Source of the DNA: CADEFQ01 sp050249415
GTDB lineage: Bacteria; Pseudomonadota; Gammaproteobacteria; Steroidobacterales; Steroidobacteraceae
Direction: 5' to 3'
Length of the DNA: 64,000 bases
NCBI GenBank assembly: GCA_050249415.1
Contig: JBFWQO010000011.1
Coordinates: forward strand, 1-64,000
Part shown: one piece after another, positions 24,589 through 33,438 of the stretch
Numbering within the stretch: position 1 is the first letter of the stretch
How the letters are laid out: each line of letters starts with the position of its first letter
The notes under the pieces: generated by a model
What the model was told of the DNA's origin: nothing
Databases searched by the model: none
The model's input: the letters and a program-made list of their open reading frames with translations, nothing else
Position numbers and translations under genes: made by a program

Positions 24589-26460
24589 TCAGCCGATCGC
24601 GAGCTTGCGTACCTTGGTGCGGCCGCCGTACATCAGCGTGAGCAGCGCGCGGCTGCCCATCAGCGCCGTGAACATCGACGTCGCGATGCCGAGCGACAGC
24701 ACGACCGCGAAGCCGCGGATCGCGCCGGTGCCGAACACCCACAGCACGAGGCCCGCGATCAGCGTGGTGACGTTCGAGTCCGCGATCGCGGAGAAGGCCT
24801 TGTCGAAGCCGGAGCGGATCGCCGCCTGCGGCGACACGCCGTTGCGCAGCTCCTCGCGGATGCGCTCGTAGATCAGCACGTTCGCATCGACCGCCATGCC
24901 GACCGTGAGGATGATGCCCGCGATGCCGGGCAGCGACAGCGCCGCGCCCATCATCGACAGCAGCGCCATGAGCAGCAGCACGTTCGCGAGCAGCACGAGG
25001 TCGGCGACGATGCCGAACACGTGGTAGTAGATGATCATGAAGACGAATACGCCGAGCATGCCGACGAGCAGCGCCATGACGCCCTGCTCGATGTTCTTCG
25101 CCCCGAGGCTCGGGCCGATCGCACGCTCCTCGGCGAGGAAGATCGGCGCCGCGAGCGAACCGGCGCGCAGCAGCAGCGCGAGTTCGCGCGCCTCGGACTG
25201 GGTGAGCCCGGTGATCTGGAACTGGTTGCTGAACACACCGCGGATCGTCGCGACGCTGATCACGTGCTGGTCGGTCACTTCGCGCTCGACCTTGCGGCCG
25301 CCGACTTCGACGGTCTCGCGCGATTTCTCGATGAACACGACGGCCATCGGCTTGCCGAGGTTCGCCTGCGTCGTCTTCAGCATCTGCGCGCCGCCGCGCG
25401 CGTCGAGCTTGACCGAGACGCCCGGACCGTCCTGCGTCGCGGCGGTGAGCGCGTCGGTCAGCTGGTCGCCGGTGACGATCACCGCGCGCTTCAGCAGCAC
25501 CGGCTGGCCGTTCTTGTCCTTGTAGAGCTTCGAGCCGAGCGGCGAGCGACCGCTCTGCACGGCTTCGGCGAGATTGCCCTGCGTGTCGACGAGGCGGAAC
25601 TCGAGCGTCGCGACCTTGCCGAGGATGTCCTTGACGTCGGCCGAGTTCTGCACGCCCGGCAGTTCGACGATGATCCGGTCGAAACCCTGGCGCTGCACGA
25701 TCGGCTCGGACACGCCGAGCTCGTTGACGCGGTTGCGCAGCGTCGTCAGGTTCTGCTGGATCGCATAGTCCTGCCGCTGGCGGATCTGGGCGGTCGTGAG
25801 CACGGCCTGCACGGCCGGGCCGCTCGGCAGGTCCACCACCTCGACATCGAGGTCGGCCTGCACTTCCTTCAGCGCGACACGCACGGCCTCGGCGTCGGCG
25901 CCCGACGCGAGCAGCACACGCACGCCGTTCGGGATGTCGGCGCCCTGGGTGACCTGGGCGATGTCGAGGAACGGCAGCTTCTTCTCGGCGAGCGTGCGGC
26001 GGAAGTCCTGCTCGTAACTCTCGAGCAGCTGGCCCACCGCCCCGTTCACGTCGACCTGGTACAGCAGGTGCAGCCCGCCGCGCAGGTCGAGGCCGAGCGG
26101 CATCGGCCGCAGGCCCACGCGGGAGAGCCACGCCGGCGCGCGCGACGCGAACGACAGCGCGGTGATGTACTCGTCGCTCAGGCCCTCGTTGACCGCGTCA
26201 CGCGCCGCGAGCTGCGTGGCGACGCTGCCGAAGCGCACCATCAGCCGGCCCGAATCGACGTAGGTCGACATGAAGTCGACCCCGCGCCCGCGGAGGAAGG
26301 CCGCGACGCGCTGCTCGCCGGCGGCGTCCATCGCCACGCGGTCCTTGCGCACGACCTGCAGGGCCGGATCCTCGCCGAAGAAATTCGGCAGGGCGAAGAA
26401 GAAGGCGCCGACGAGGATCACGCAGACGACGATGTACTTCCAGCGGGGGTACTCGAGCAT
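24589..26460 (-). CDS. secD: Protein translocase subunit SecD
   Basis: A 623-residue partner of SecF. An N-terminal span (residues ~7-27), the long periplasmic P1 domain and a C-terminal block of five spans are visible. The conserved motifs GLDLRGGLHLLY, LGVSEPIVQRQG and MAVDANVLIYERIREEL are intact. It follows yajC by 13 bases and precedes secF. Confidence 0.97.
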   Translation of the reverse strand: MLEYPRWKYIVVCVILVGAFFFALPNFFGEDPALQVVRKDRVAMDAAGEQRVAAFLRGRGVDFMSTYVDSGRLMVRFGSVATQLAARDAVNEGLSDEYITALSFASRAPAWLSRVGLRPMPLGLDLRGGLHLLYQVDVNGAVGQLLESYEQDFRRTLAEKKLPFLDIAQVTQGADIPNGVRVLLASGADAEAVRVALKEVQADLDVEVVDLPSGPAVQAVLTTAQIRQRQDYAIQQNLTTLRNRVNELGVSEPIVQRQGFDRIIVELPGVQNSADVKDILGKVATLEFRLVDTQGNLAEAVQSGRSPLGSKLYKDKNGQPVLLKRAVIVTGDQLTDALTAATQDGPGVSVKLDARGGAQMLKTTQANLGKPMAVVFIEKSRETVEVGGRKVEREVTDQHVISVATIRGVFSNQFQITGLTQSEARELALLLRAGSLAAPIFLAEERAIGPSLGAKNIEQGVMALLVGMLGVFVFMIIYYHVFGIVADLVLLANVLLLMALLSMMGAALSLPGIAGIILTVGMAVDANVLIYERIREELRNGVSPQAAIRSGFDKAFSAIADSNVTTLIAGLVLWVFGTGAIRGFAVVLSLGIATSMFTALMGSRALLTLMYGGRTKVRKLAIG

Positions 26461-26473
26461 CGACGGCCCTTTC

Positions 26474-26803
26474 TCAGGCGCTCTTCACCGTGCCCTTCGG
26501 CACGAGCGAGGTGATCTGGAATTTCTGCACCTTGACGCGCACGCCGTCGGCGATCTCGATCGTCGTGAACGTGTCGCCCACCTCCACGACCTTGCCGAGG
26601 AGCCCGCCGGCCGTCACGACCTCGTCGCCGGCGGCGATCTTCGCGAGCATCGCCTGGTGCTCCTTGGCCTTCTTCTGCTGCGGCCGGATGAGCAGGAAAT
26701 AGAAGATGACGATGAACACCACCATCATCAGCAGCGGCGCGAACGAGCCACCCGGGGACGCGCCGGCGGCCTGCGCGTAGGCTTCAGGAATCAGAGCGTT
26801 CAT
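26474..26803 (-). CDS. yajC: Preprotein translocase accessory protein YajC
   Basis: A 109-residue membrane protein of the SecDF-YajC complex. One hydrophobic segment (LLMMVVFIVIFYFLLIRP) is followed by QQKKAKEHQAML and an SH3-like cytosolic tail (GDEVVTAGGLLGKV). Gene order yajC-secD-secF is standard, and tgt follows upstream as usual. Confidence 0.95.
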   Translation of the reverse strand: MNALIPEAYAQAAGASPGGSFAPLLMMVVFIVIFYFLLIRPQQKKAKEHQAMLAKIAAGDEVVTAGGLLGKVVEVGDTFTTIEIADGVRVKVQKFQITSLVPKGTVKSA

Positions 26804-26845
26804 CGAAAGACCCCTTGGAGGAAAGCGGGCTGGTAAAGCCGGGCA

Positions 26846-27973
26846 TTATGCCATAGGCGCAACTCGCGTCGCCCGTGCCGCCAGGTAGTCGCGGGCAAAG
26901 GCCGCGAAATCGCCCGCCGCGATATGGGCGCGGATCCGCGCCATCAGGTCGAGGTAGAAGTGGAGGTTGTGGATCGTCGCGAGGCGCGATCCCAGGATCT
27001 CGTTGCAGCGGTCGAGGTGGCGCAGGTACGCCCGCGACCAGTTCCGGCACGTGTAGCAGCCGCAGGCCGCATCCACCGGGGCGGTGTCTTCCTGGTGCAC
27101 GGCGTTCCGGATGTTGATCACGCCACTCGACGTGAAGAGGTGGCCGTTGCGCGCATGGCGGGTGGGCATCACGCAGTCGAACATGTCGATGCCGCGCAGC
27201 ACCGCCTGCACGATATCCTCGGGCCGCCCGACACCCATCAGGTAACGGGGCCGCGCGGCCGGCATGGCGGGCACGAGTTCCTCGAGCACCCGCAGGCGTT
27301 CGGCTTGCGGCTCGCCGACCGCGAGACCGCCGATGGCGATCCCCGGCAGGTCGAGCGCGAGCAGCGCCTCGAGCGACGTGTGGCGCAGGTCGCCGTACAT
27401 GCCGCCCTGCACGATGCCGAAGAGCACGCCCGGCGTCGCGCCGGATGCGTAGTGATCCCGGCAGCGCACGGCCCAGCGCATCGAGCGCTCCATCGATTCG
27501 CGTGCCGCGGCATGGGTGGACGGGTACGCCGTGCAGTCGTCGAAGGCCATCACGATGTCGGAACCGAGCGTGCGCTGCACGTCCATCGAGATCTCGGGCG
27601 TGAGGCGCACTTCCGCGCCGTCGATCGGCGAACGAAAGCGCACGCCCTCCTCGTCGATGCGCCGCAGTTTCGCGAGGCTGAACACCTGGAATCCGCCCGA
27701 GTCGGTCAGGATCGGGCGCCGCCAGTGCATGAAGCGGTGCAGGTCGCCGTGCGCGGCGATCACCTTCATGCCCGGGCGCAACATCAGGTGGAAGGTGTTG
27801 CCGAGCACGATTTCGGCGCCGAGCGCCTCGAGTTCCTCCGGCGTCATGGCCTTGACCGTGCCATACGTGCCGACCGGCATGAACGCCGGCGTCTCGACGA
27901 CACCGTGCGCGAGCGTCAGGCGCCCGCGCCGCGCCGCGCCGTCGGTCGCGAGCACCTCGAACAGGCCCGTCAC
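26846..27973 (-). CDS. tgt: tRNA-guanine transglycosylase
   Basis: Exchanges guanine 34 for preQ1 in tRNAs with GUN anticodons. It has 375 residues. The active-site text (LTDSGGFQVFSL) and the catalytic DIFDC-like stretch (GIDMFDCVMPTRHARNGHLF) are conserved. The zinc ligands CGCYTCRNWSRAYLRHL are complete. The start is a GTG at 27973 overlapping the queA stop, so queA and tgt are coupled. Confidence 0.97.
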   Translation of the reverse strand: MTGLFEVLATDGAARRGRLTLAHGVVETPAFMPVGTYGTVKAMTPEELEALGAEIVLGNTFHLMLRPGMKVIAAHGDLHRFMHWRRPILTDSGGFQVFSLAKLRRIDEEGVRFRSPIDGAEVRLTPEISMDVQRTLGSDIVMAFDDCTAYPSTHAAARESMERSMRWAVRCRDHYASGATPGVLFGIVQGGMYGDLRHTSLEALLALDLPGIAIGGLAVGEPQAERLRVLEELVPAMPAARPRYLMGVGRPEDIVQAVLRGIDMFDCVMPTRHARNGHLFTSSGVINIRNAVHQEDTAPVDAACGCYTCRNWSRAYLRHLDRCNEILGSRLATIHNLHFYLDLMARIRAHIAAGDFAAFARDYLAARATRVAPMA

Positions 27974-29016
27974 GCGACCTCGCGCCGCGCGAGCGCAGCG
28001 TGCGCGGGCGTCACGAACATCGCATCGCCGTAGCTGAAAAAGCGGTAACGGGCCGCGACCGCGTGCGCGTAGGCCGCGAGCACATGGTCGCGCCCGGCGA
28101 ACGCGCTCACCATCATGAGCAGGGTCGATTCGGGCAGGTGAAAGTTCGTCACGAGCGCATCGATCGCCCGGAACCGGTAACCCGGGTGGACGAACAGGCG
28201 CGTCTCGCCGTGAAACGGCGCGAGTGCGCCGCCTGCGGCGGCCGATTCGAGGGCACGTGCGACCGTGGTGCCGACCGCCACGACGCGCCGGCCCGCCGCG
28301 CGGGCGCGCGCCACGCCGTCGCAGACGGCCTGCGCGACGGTCACGCGCTCGGCGTGCATGCGATGCGCCTCGAGCGTCGCGGCGCGCACCGGCTGGAACG
28401 TCCCCGCGCCCACGTGCAGCGTCACGAACCCGCGCGCAATGCCACGCGCCGCGAGCGCGCCGAGCAGCGCCTCGTCGAAATGCAGGCTCGCGGTGGGCGC
28501 GGCCACCGCACCGCGCTCGCGCGCGAACACCGACTGGTAGCGCTCGCGATCCGCGGCGTCCGGCGCGCGGGCGATGTAGGGCGGAAGCGGCGTCTCGCCG
28601 TACTGTTCAAAGAACGTGATCGGCTCGGCCGGCAACACGACACGCCACAGGTCGTCGTCGCGCCCGAGGACCCGCACTGTGCCGCCGGCCGTACGAAAGA
28701 CCGTTCCCTCGCGAAAACCCTTGCTCGCGCGCAACTGCACCCAGGCCTCGCGCTCCCCGGCGGCGCGCTCGAGCAGCATCTCGACTCGCCCGCCTGTCGG
28801 CTTCACGCCGTATACGCGCGCCGGCACGACGCGCGTGTCGTTGAACACGAGGAGATCGCCCGGCCCGAGCAGCGCAGGCAGGTCCTGCATCCAGCGGTCC
28901 GCCCACGCGCCCGTCTCGCCGTCGAGCGTCAGGAGACGGCTCGCGGAGCGGCGGGACAGCGGAACCTGCGCGATCAGGCCGGGCGGCAGATCGTAACGAA
29001 AATCCTCGGGCAGCAC
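27970..29016 (-). CDS. queA: S-adenosylmethionine:tRNA ribosyltransferase-isomerase
   Basis: Adds the ribosyl part of SAM to preQ1-tRNA, making epoxyqueuosine. It has 348 residues with the usual DFRYDLPPGLIAQVP start, FNDTRVVPAR, LHVGAGTFQPVR and NFHLPESTLLMMVSAF. The start is GTG at 29016. A TACCAT hexamer lies six bases before it, so a leaderless start is possible. It precedes tgt in the same operon. Confidence 0.96.
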   Translation of the reverse strand: MLPEDFRYDLPPGLIAQVPLSRRSASRLLTLDGETGAWADRWMQDLPALLGPGDLLVFNDTRVVPARVYGVKPTGGRVEMLLERAAGEREAWVQLRASKGFREGTVFRTAGGTVRVLGRDDDLWRVVLPAEPITFFEQYGETPLPPYIARAPDAADRERYQSVFARERGAVAAPTASLHFDEALLGALAARGIARGFVTLHVGAGTFQPVRAATLEAHRMHAERVTVAQAVCDGVARARAAGRRVVAVGTTVARALESAAAGGALAPFHGETRLFVHPGYRFRAIDALVTNFHLPESTLLMMVSAFAGRDHVLAAYAHAVAARYRFFSYGDAMFVTPAHAALARREVA

Positions 29017-29130
29017 GCGCGCATGGTAGCAGGCACCCCCGTCGGCGATGCGCTGCGACCGGGCCTGCTTCGGCGCGCGGAAAAAGGTCGCGGCGCGTGC
29101 GGCGTTCTGGCAAAGTTTTGCTCCAGGCCG

Positions 29131-29217
29131 GCCGGGATGGCGGAACTGGTAGACGCGCCGGACTCAAAATCCGGTTCTGGCGACAGAGTGTGGGTTCGAT
29201 TCCCTCTCCCGGCACCA
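29131..29217 (+). tRNA. tRNA-Leu (anticodon CAA)
   Basis: An 87-base tRNA with an encoded CCA. The acceptor stem GCCGGGA pairs with TCCCGGC. The D arm (TGGCGGAACTGGTAGACGC) has class II form, the anticodon stem CCGGA/TCCGG holds loop CTCAAAA, and a long variable arm (TTCTGGCGACAGAGT) marks it as leucine type. The T arm GTGGGTTCGATTCCCTC has the usual TTC core. It reads UUG codons. Confidence 0.96.
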
Positions 29218-29243
29218 ATCCTTCAGCCCGGGAGGACTGTCAC

Positions 29244-29915
29244 ATGCGTAGACTCGATGTGTTCGTCGGCGCCGCCGCCATGGCGCTCCTGCTCGCGGCC
29301 TGTGCCACCACGCCGCCCGCCCGGACCTGGGAGGGGCTCGAACTCTTTCCACAGAAGAAATTCGACGCGGTGTACGTGAAGCCGGGCGCGACGCTCGCGC
29401 GTTACACCGAAATCATGCTCGATCCGCTCGAGGTTTCATTCGACAGGAACTGGGACCCCAATGCCGGGTCGCCCGGCTTCCGTCGCGTCGACACCGAGCG
29501 CATCAAGCAGGCGCTCGCCGCGGAATTCCGCAAGGTCTTCACGGAAACGCTCGCCGCCGACGGCAAGTACCGGATCGTCACCGCATCGGGCCCGGACACG
29601 CTGCACATCACGCCGCGGATCGTCGATCTGTACATCAACGCGCCGGACACGAGCCTCACGACCGCAGGCAGGGTGCGCACGTACACGGTCGACCCGGGGC
29701 GCATGACGCTCGCCGCGGAATTCCGCGACGGCGACAGCGATACGTTGCTCGCGCGCGTCGTCGACCGCAGGCAAGGCATGGAACACGGCCAGTTCCAGAT
29801 CACGAACGCCGTGACCAACCTCGCCGATGCGCGGCGCGTGATGACGCAGTGGGCGAAGGCGATACGCGAGGGTCTCGACTCGGCGCGCGCGCTCGCCGGC
29901 GCCGCCGCCCACTGA
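29244..29915 (+). CDS. DUF3313 lipoprotein
   Basis: A 223-residue secreted lipoprotein of unknown function. The lipobox is LLLAACATT, and GGAGG lies nine bases before the ATG. The sequence KKFDAVYVKPGATLARYTEIMLDP and the later NAPDTSL and TVDPGRMTLAAEFRD match my memory of the DUF3313 family, found in many gammaproteobacteria. It lies just after the tRNA, and its stop overlaps the start of the Nudix gene. No enzyme motif is visible. Confidence 0.8.
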   Translation: MRRLDVFVGAAAMALLLAACATTPPARTWEGLELFPQKKFDAVYVKPGATLARYTEIMLDPLEVSFDRNWDPNAGSPGFRRVDTERIKQALAAEFRKVFTETLAADGKYRIVTASGPDTLHITPRIVDLYINAPDTSLTTAGRVRTYTVDPGRMTLAAEFRDGDSDTLLARVVDRRQGMEHGQFQITNAVTNLADARRVMTQWAKAIREGLDSARALAGAAAH

Positions 29916-30454
29916 TGAATTTCTGCAGCCATTGCGGCGCGCCGGTCGTGCGGCGCGTGCCGCCGGGCGACCACCTGCCCCGTTACGTCTGCGAGCGCTG
30001 CGGCACGATCCACTACCAGAACCCGAAGCTCGTCGTCGGCTGCGTGCCGGAGGACGGCGGGCGCATCCTCCTGTGCAAGCGGGCGATCGAACCCCGGCGC
30101 GGCTTCTGGACCGTCCCGGCGGGGTTCATGGAAAACGACGAGACGCTGCAGCAGGCCGCCGAGCGCGAGTCCCACGAAGAAGCGCTCGCGAGCGTCGAGA
30201 TCGGCTCGCTCGTGTCGATCGTGCATGTCCTGCACGCGCACCAGGTGCACGTGTTCTTCCGTGCGCGCCTCGCCGCGCCGGAGTTCGGCGTCGGCCCCGA
30301 GAGCCTGGAATCGAAGCTCGTCACCGAGGCCGAGATCCCGTGGGACGACCTCGCCTTTCCGAGCATCACCTTCACGCTGCAGCGCTATTTCGCCGATCGC
30401 GCCGGGGGAACCGAACGCCACCACTACGCGACGTTCGACTACCGGTCACGCTGA
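29915..30454 (+). CDS. Nudix hydrolase with N-terminal zinc ribbon
   Basis: A 179-residue pyrophosphohydrolase. A zinc ribbon is present at the start (CSHCG and CERCG). The Nudix box begins GFMENDETLQQAAERESHEEA, so the GX5EX7RE core and the EE ligands are there, but the last glycine of the box is replaced. The protein resembles NudC-like or small zinc-ribbon Nudix enzymes; the substrate is unknown. It overlaps the lipoprotein gene by one base. Confidence 0.85.
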   Translation: MNFCSHCGAPVVRRVPPGDHLPRYVCERCGTIHYQNPKLVVGCVPEDGGRILLCKRAIEPRRGFWTVPAGFMENDETLQQAAERESHEEALASVEIGSLVSIVHVLHAHQVHVFFRARLAAPEFGVGPESLESKLVTEAEIPWDDLAFPSITFTLQRYFADRAGGTERHHYATFDYRSR

Positions 30455-30521
30455 CACGCCATACGCTACGCTCGCCGCGCCCCGCATGGCAAAATGGGCG
30501 GCCCCGGCATCAGGAACCGTC

Positions 30522-30845
30522 ATGGCCTTCGTCGTCACCGAGAACTGCATCAAGTGCAAGTACATGGACTGCGTGGAAGTCTGTCCCGTCGACTGCTTCC
30601 ACGAGGGTCCGAACTTCCTGGTGATCGACCCGGACGAATGCATCGACTGCACGCTGTGCGAGCCGGAATGCCCGGTCGAAGCCATCTTTTCCGAAGAGGA
30701 GCTGCCGGCGGACCAGATGGAGTACAAGCCGCTCAATGCCGAACTGTCGCGGAAGTGGCCGGTGATCACCGAGAAGGGCGAGCCGCCCGCCGATGCCAAG
30801 GAGTGGGAAGGCAAGCCCGGCAAGCGCGAGCTGCTCGAGCGCTAG
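30522..30845 (+). CDS. fdxA: Seven-iron ferredoxin FdxA
   Basis: A 107-residue electron carrier with one [3Fe-4S] and one [4Fe-4S] cluster. The cysteine pattern CIKCKYMDCVEVCPVDC and CIDCTLCEPECP is complete and matches the FdxA family nearly word for word. An A-rich CAAAAT lies about 30 bases before the ATG and could be the -10. It converges with dsbC. Confidence 0.95.
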   Translation: MAFVVTENCIKCKYMDCVEVCPVDCFHEGPNFLVIDPDECIDCTLCEPECPVEAIFSEEELPADQMEYKPLNAELSRKWPVITEKGEPPADAKEWEGKPGKRELLER

Positions 30846-30861
30846 GCGCGCAACGCCCGCG

Positions 30862-31566
30862 CTAGCGGGTGATCGATTTCAGGTGATCGACGAGGATCGC
30901 CGGCGGCACATAGCCCGGCAGCATCTCGCCGTTGGCGAGCACGATAGCCGGCGTGCCCTGGATCCCGAGATCCTCGCCGAGCTGGTATTCCTTCGCGACC
31001 GGAGTCGCGCCACAGGGCTTCGACTTGATGGCCTCGCCGCGCTTGGCGCGGGTCAGCGCATCGTTGCGATCGGCGGCGCACCAGACACTCTCGGCCTTGT
31101 GCCACGATTCGGTGTCGGGGCCGCTGCGCGGGAAGAACAGGTATCGCACGCGCACGCCGAGCCGGTTGTATTCCGCGATCTGGCTGTGCAGCTTGCGGCA
31201 ATACGCGCAATCGACGTCGGTGAAGACGTCGATCGTGTACTTCGGGTCCTTGGGTGAAAACACCAGGGTCTGGCTGTCGGGGACCGCGGCGAGCAGGCCC
31301 TTGCGCAGCCCGCGACGGCGGGTCTCGGTGAGGTTGCTGTTCGAGTCGAGGTCGTACAGGTCGCCCATCAGCGCGTAGCGGCCGTCGGCGCTCACGTACA
31401 CGACATCGCCGCCGCGGCGCAGCTCGTAGATGCCCTGCATCGGCGTCGTGCGGATGTCGGCCGCGGTGGTCCCCGGGAACTTCTTCGCGATATCCGCGCG
31501 GACGTCGGCGCGCGCGCCGGCCGCGAACAGGGCCAGGGAAAGGATGAGAAGGGTGGATCGCAGCAT
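30862..31566 (-). CDS. dsbC: Thiol:disulfide interchange protein DsbC
   Basis: A 234-residue periplasmic disulfide isomerase. A signal peptide (MLRSTLLILSLALFAAGARA) is followed by a dimerisation domain and a thioredoxin fold. The redox motif is C120-A-Y-C123, and the cis-proline loop is QGTPAIV. A second disulfide is suggested by WCAADRN and KPCG. It is followed upstream by xerD, as in Pseudomonas and Xanthomonas. Confidence 0.94.
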   Translation of the reverse strand: MLRSTLLILSLALFAAGARADVRADIAKKFPGTTAADIRTTPMQGIYELRRGGDVVYVSADGRYALMGDLYDLDSNSNLTETRRRGLRKGLLAAVPDSQTLVFSPKDPKYTIDVFTDVDCAYCRKLHSQIAEYNRLGVRVRYLFFPRSGPDTESWHKAESVWCAADRNDALTRAKRGEAIKSKPCGATPVAKEYQLGEDLGIQGTPAIVLANGEMLPGYVPPAILVDHLKSITR

Positions 31567-31632
31567 GGTGGTCGGTTCGACCCGCCCGGCCCGGATTGGT
31601 TCGGTCGGCTCCGCGGGGTGGGGCAGTCTACC

Positions 31633-32565
31633 TCAGCCGCGCGGGTGGTGCTGCGCGTGCAGTTCCTTCATCCGCTCACGCGCCACGTGCGTGTAGATCT
31701 GTGTCGTCGAGAGATCCGAATGGCCGAGCAGCATCTGCACGACGCGCAGGTCGGCGCCGTGGTTCAGCAGGTGGGTCGCGAACGCATGCCGCAGCGTGTG
31801 CGGCGACAGGTCGCGCTCGACGCCGGCCTTGCGCGCGTAGCGCTTGATGATGTGCCAGAACGCCTGGCGCGTCATGCGGTCGCCACGGCGTGTCGGGAAC
31901 AGGTAATCCGTGGTGCGATCGAGCAGGATCTCGTTGCGCGGGCCGCGCACGAATTCGCCGAGCCAGCGCACGGCTTCCTCGCCGAGCGGAATCAGGCGCT
32001 CGCGGTTGCCCTTGCCGACGACACGCAGCACGCCCTGGTTCAGGTTCACCTGGCTGTGCTTCAGGCTCACGAGTTCGGAGACGCGCAGGCCGGTGGCATA
32101 CAGCACTTCGAGCATCGCGCGGTCGCGGTTGCCGAGCGGGTCGCCGATCACCGGTGCATTCAGCAGCGACTCCACTTCCTCCTCGCTCAGCGAGCGCGGC
32201 AGCGAGCGGCCTATCTTCGGCATCGCGATCTGCGCGGTGGGGTCCTCGCGCAGCGAGCCTTCGCGGACGAGGTGGCGGAAGAAGCGCCGGAACGACGACA
32301 GCTGGCGCGCGGTCGAGCGCGGGCGCGCGCCCGCCTGGACACGAAATGCGATGAAATCCATCAGGTCCGCGCGCGTGGTCGCCGAAATCTCGCGACCGTG
32401 CTCGCCGAGCCAGCGCGCGAGCGCCGTCAGGTCCGCGCGATAAGCCGCGAGCGTGTTCGACGACAGGCCGCGCTCCATCCATACGGCGTCGATGAAGCGG
32501 GAGACCGCCGGATCGGTCTCACCGGCGCTCTTGCGCAGTTCGGGTGCGGTCGCGGGACGTACCAT
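31633..32565 (-). CDS. xerD: Tyrosine recombinase XerD
   Basis: A 310-residue recombinase that resolves chromosome dimers at dif with XerC. The N-terminal SAM-like domain (FIDAVWMERGLSSNTLAAYRADL) and the catalytic residues are intact: Arg in ATGLRVSEL, HTLRHAFATHLL, LGHSDLSTTQ and the nucleophile Tyr in IYTHV. The ATG at 32565 fits the family start. An upstream extension of the frame has no support. It lies upstream of dsbC, where xerD usually is. Confidence 0.93.
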   Translation of the reverse strand: MVRPATAPELRKSAGETDPAVSRFIDAVWMERGLSSNTLAAYRADLTALARWLGEHGREISATTRADLMDFIAFRVQAGARPRSTARQLSSFRRFFRHLVREGSLREDPTAQIAMPKIGRSLPRSLSEEEVESLLNAPVIGDPLGNRDRAMLEVLYATGLRVSELVSLKHSQVNLNQGVLRVVGKGNRERLIPLGEEAVRWLGEFVRGPRNEILLDRTTDYLFPTRRGDRMTRQAFWHIIKRYARKAGVERDLSPHTLRHAFATHLLNHGADLRVVQMLLGHSDLSTTQIYTHVARERMKELHAQHHPRG

Positions 32566-32584
32566 TGGCAGCGAGTGTGGGGGA

Positions 32585-32640
32585 CCCCTCCGGGAGGGGG
32601 CGTGATCACCTTCACATATACCCGGAAGCATTAACATAAA
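32585..32640. promoter_or_regulatory. Palindrome and AT-rich divergent region between xerD and the acyltransferase gene
   Basis: A perfect 15-base palindrome, CCCCTCC-G-GGAGGGG, at 32585-32599 lies 20 bases upstream of the xerD ATG. Beyond it is an AT-rich stretch (CATATACC, TTAACATAAAG) that likely holds promoters for both genes. No confident -35/-10 pair can be fixed. Confidence 0.35.
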
Positions 32641-32689
32641 GAGAACCAGTTCACACCGCCATGCCCCGGAAAGCGCGATACCGCACACC

Positions 32690-33436
32690 ATGAACCCGAC
32701 GCAACGCCTGCCGGCGCCGCTGCGCGTCGCCTACACGATCTATGCGGGGCTCGCATTCCTGCCGGTCGCGCTCGGCGTGCTCACCTGTGTGCTGCTGCTG
32801 CCGACCCTGGGCCTGCGGCGCAGCGCGGCGCGCTACGCGGCCCGCGGCTGGCTCGTCGTCGTCGGCCTGCGGCTCGCGGTGCGGCATCCCGCGCGCCTGC
32901 CGGCCTCCCAGTGCGTCGTGGTCGCGAACCATGCGAGCTACCTCGACGGCCTCGTGCTCATGGCGGTGCTGCCGCCGCGCTTCGGCTTCGTGATCAAGCG
33001 TGAAATGTCGGCGGTGCCACTCGCGAATTTCCTGCTCGAGCGCATCGGGTCGGAATTCGTCGAACGATTCGACCGGCACAAGGGGGCGAGCGATGCGCGG
33101 CGGGTGCTGCGCAATGCGACGAATGGCCACTCGCTCGTGTTCTTCCCGGAAGGAACCTTCGCCAAGCGCCCGGGCCTGCTGAAATTCCATTCGGGCGCCT
33201 TTCACACCGCGGCCCGCGCCGGCTGCCCGGTGATGCCGTGCGTGATCCGCGGGTCGCGCGCCGCCCTGCCCGCGCCCGGCCTGCTCCTGTCCCCGGGGCC
33301 CATCGATGTCGAATTCCTGCCCGCACTGCCGGCCGTCGCGGCCGGGGACGAACAATCGACCGCGGCGCTGCGCGATCGCGCGCGGCGCGACATCCTAGAC
33401 GCGCTCGGCGAGCCCGACCTGTCACAGGCGGCGTAG
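32690..33436 (+). CDS. 1-acyl-glycerol-3-phosphate acyltransferase-like protein (PlsC family)
   Basis: A 248-residue membrane acyltransferase. The catalytic HX4D motif is NHASYLD at about residues 84-90, and the second block FPEGT is near 154. A hydrophobic N-terminus (LAFLPVALGVLTCVLLLPTLGL) anchors it. It may acylate lysophospholipids or another lipid. It is divergent from xerD and convergent with the trehalase gene. Confidence 0.88.
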   Translation: MNPTQRLPAPLRVAYTIYAGLAFLPVALGVLTCVLLLPTLGLRRSAARYAARGWLVVVGLRLAVRHPARLPASQCVVVANHASYLDGLVLMAVLPPRFGFVIKREMSAVPLANFLLERIGSEFVERFDRHKGASDARRVLRNATNGHSLVFFPEGTFAKRPGLLKFHSGAFHTAARAGCPVMPCVIRGSRAALPAPGLLLSPGPIDVEFLPALPAVAAGDEQSTAALRDRARRDILDALGEPDLSQAA

Positions 33437-33438
33437 CG

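Noticed and set aside
26846..29217. tRNA-Leu as an integration site
   Set aside because: No integrase or repeat of the tRNA 3' end lies nearby; the flanks are ordinary chromosomal genes.
31633..32565. XerD as a mobile-element integrase
   Set aside because: The gene has the chromosomal XerD length and the standard neighbour dsbC, with no element borders.
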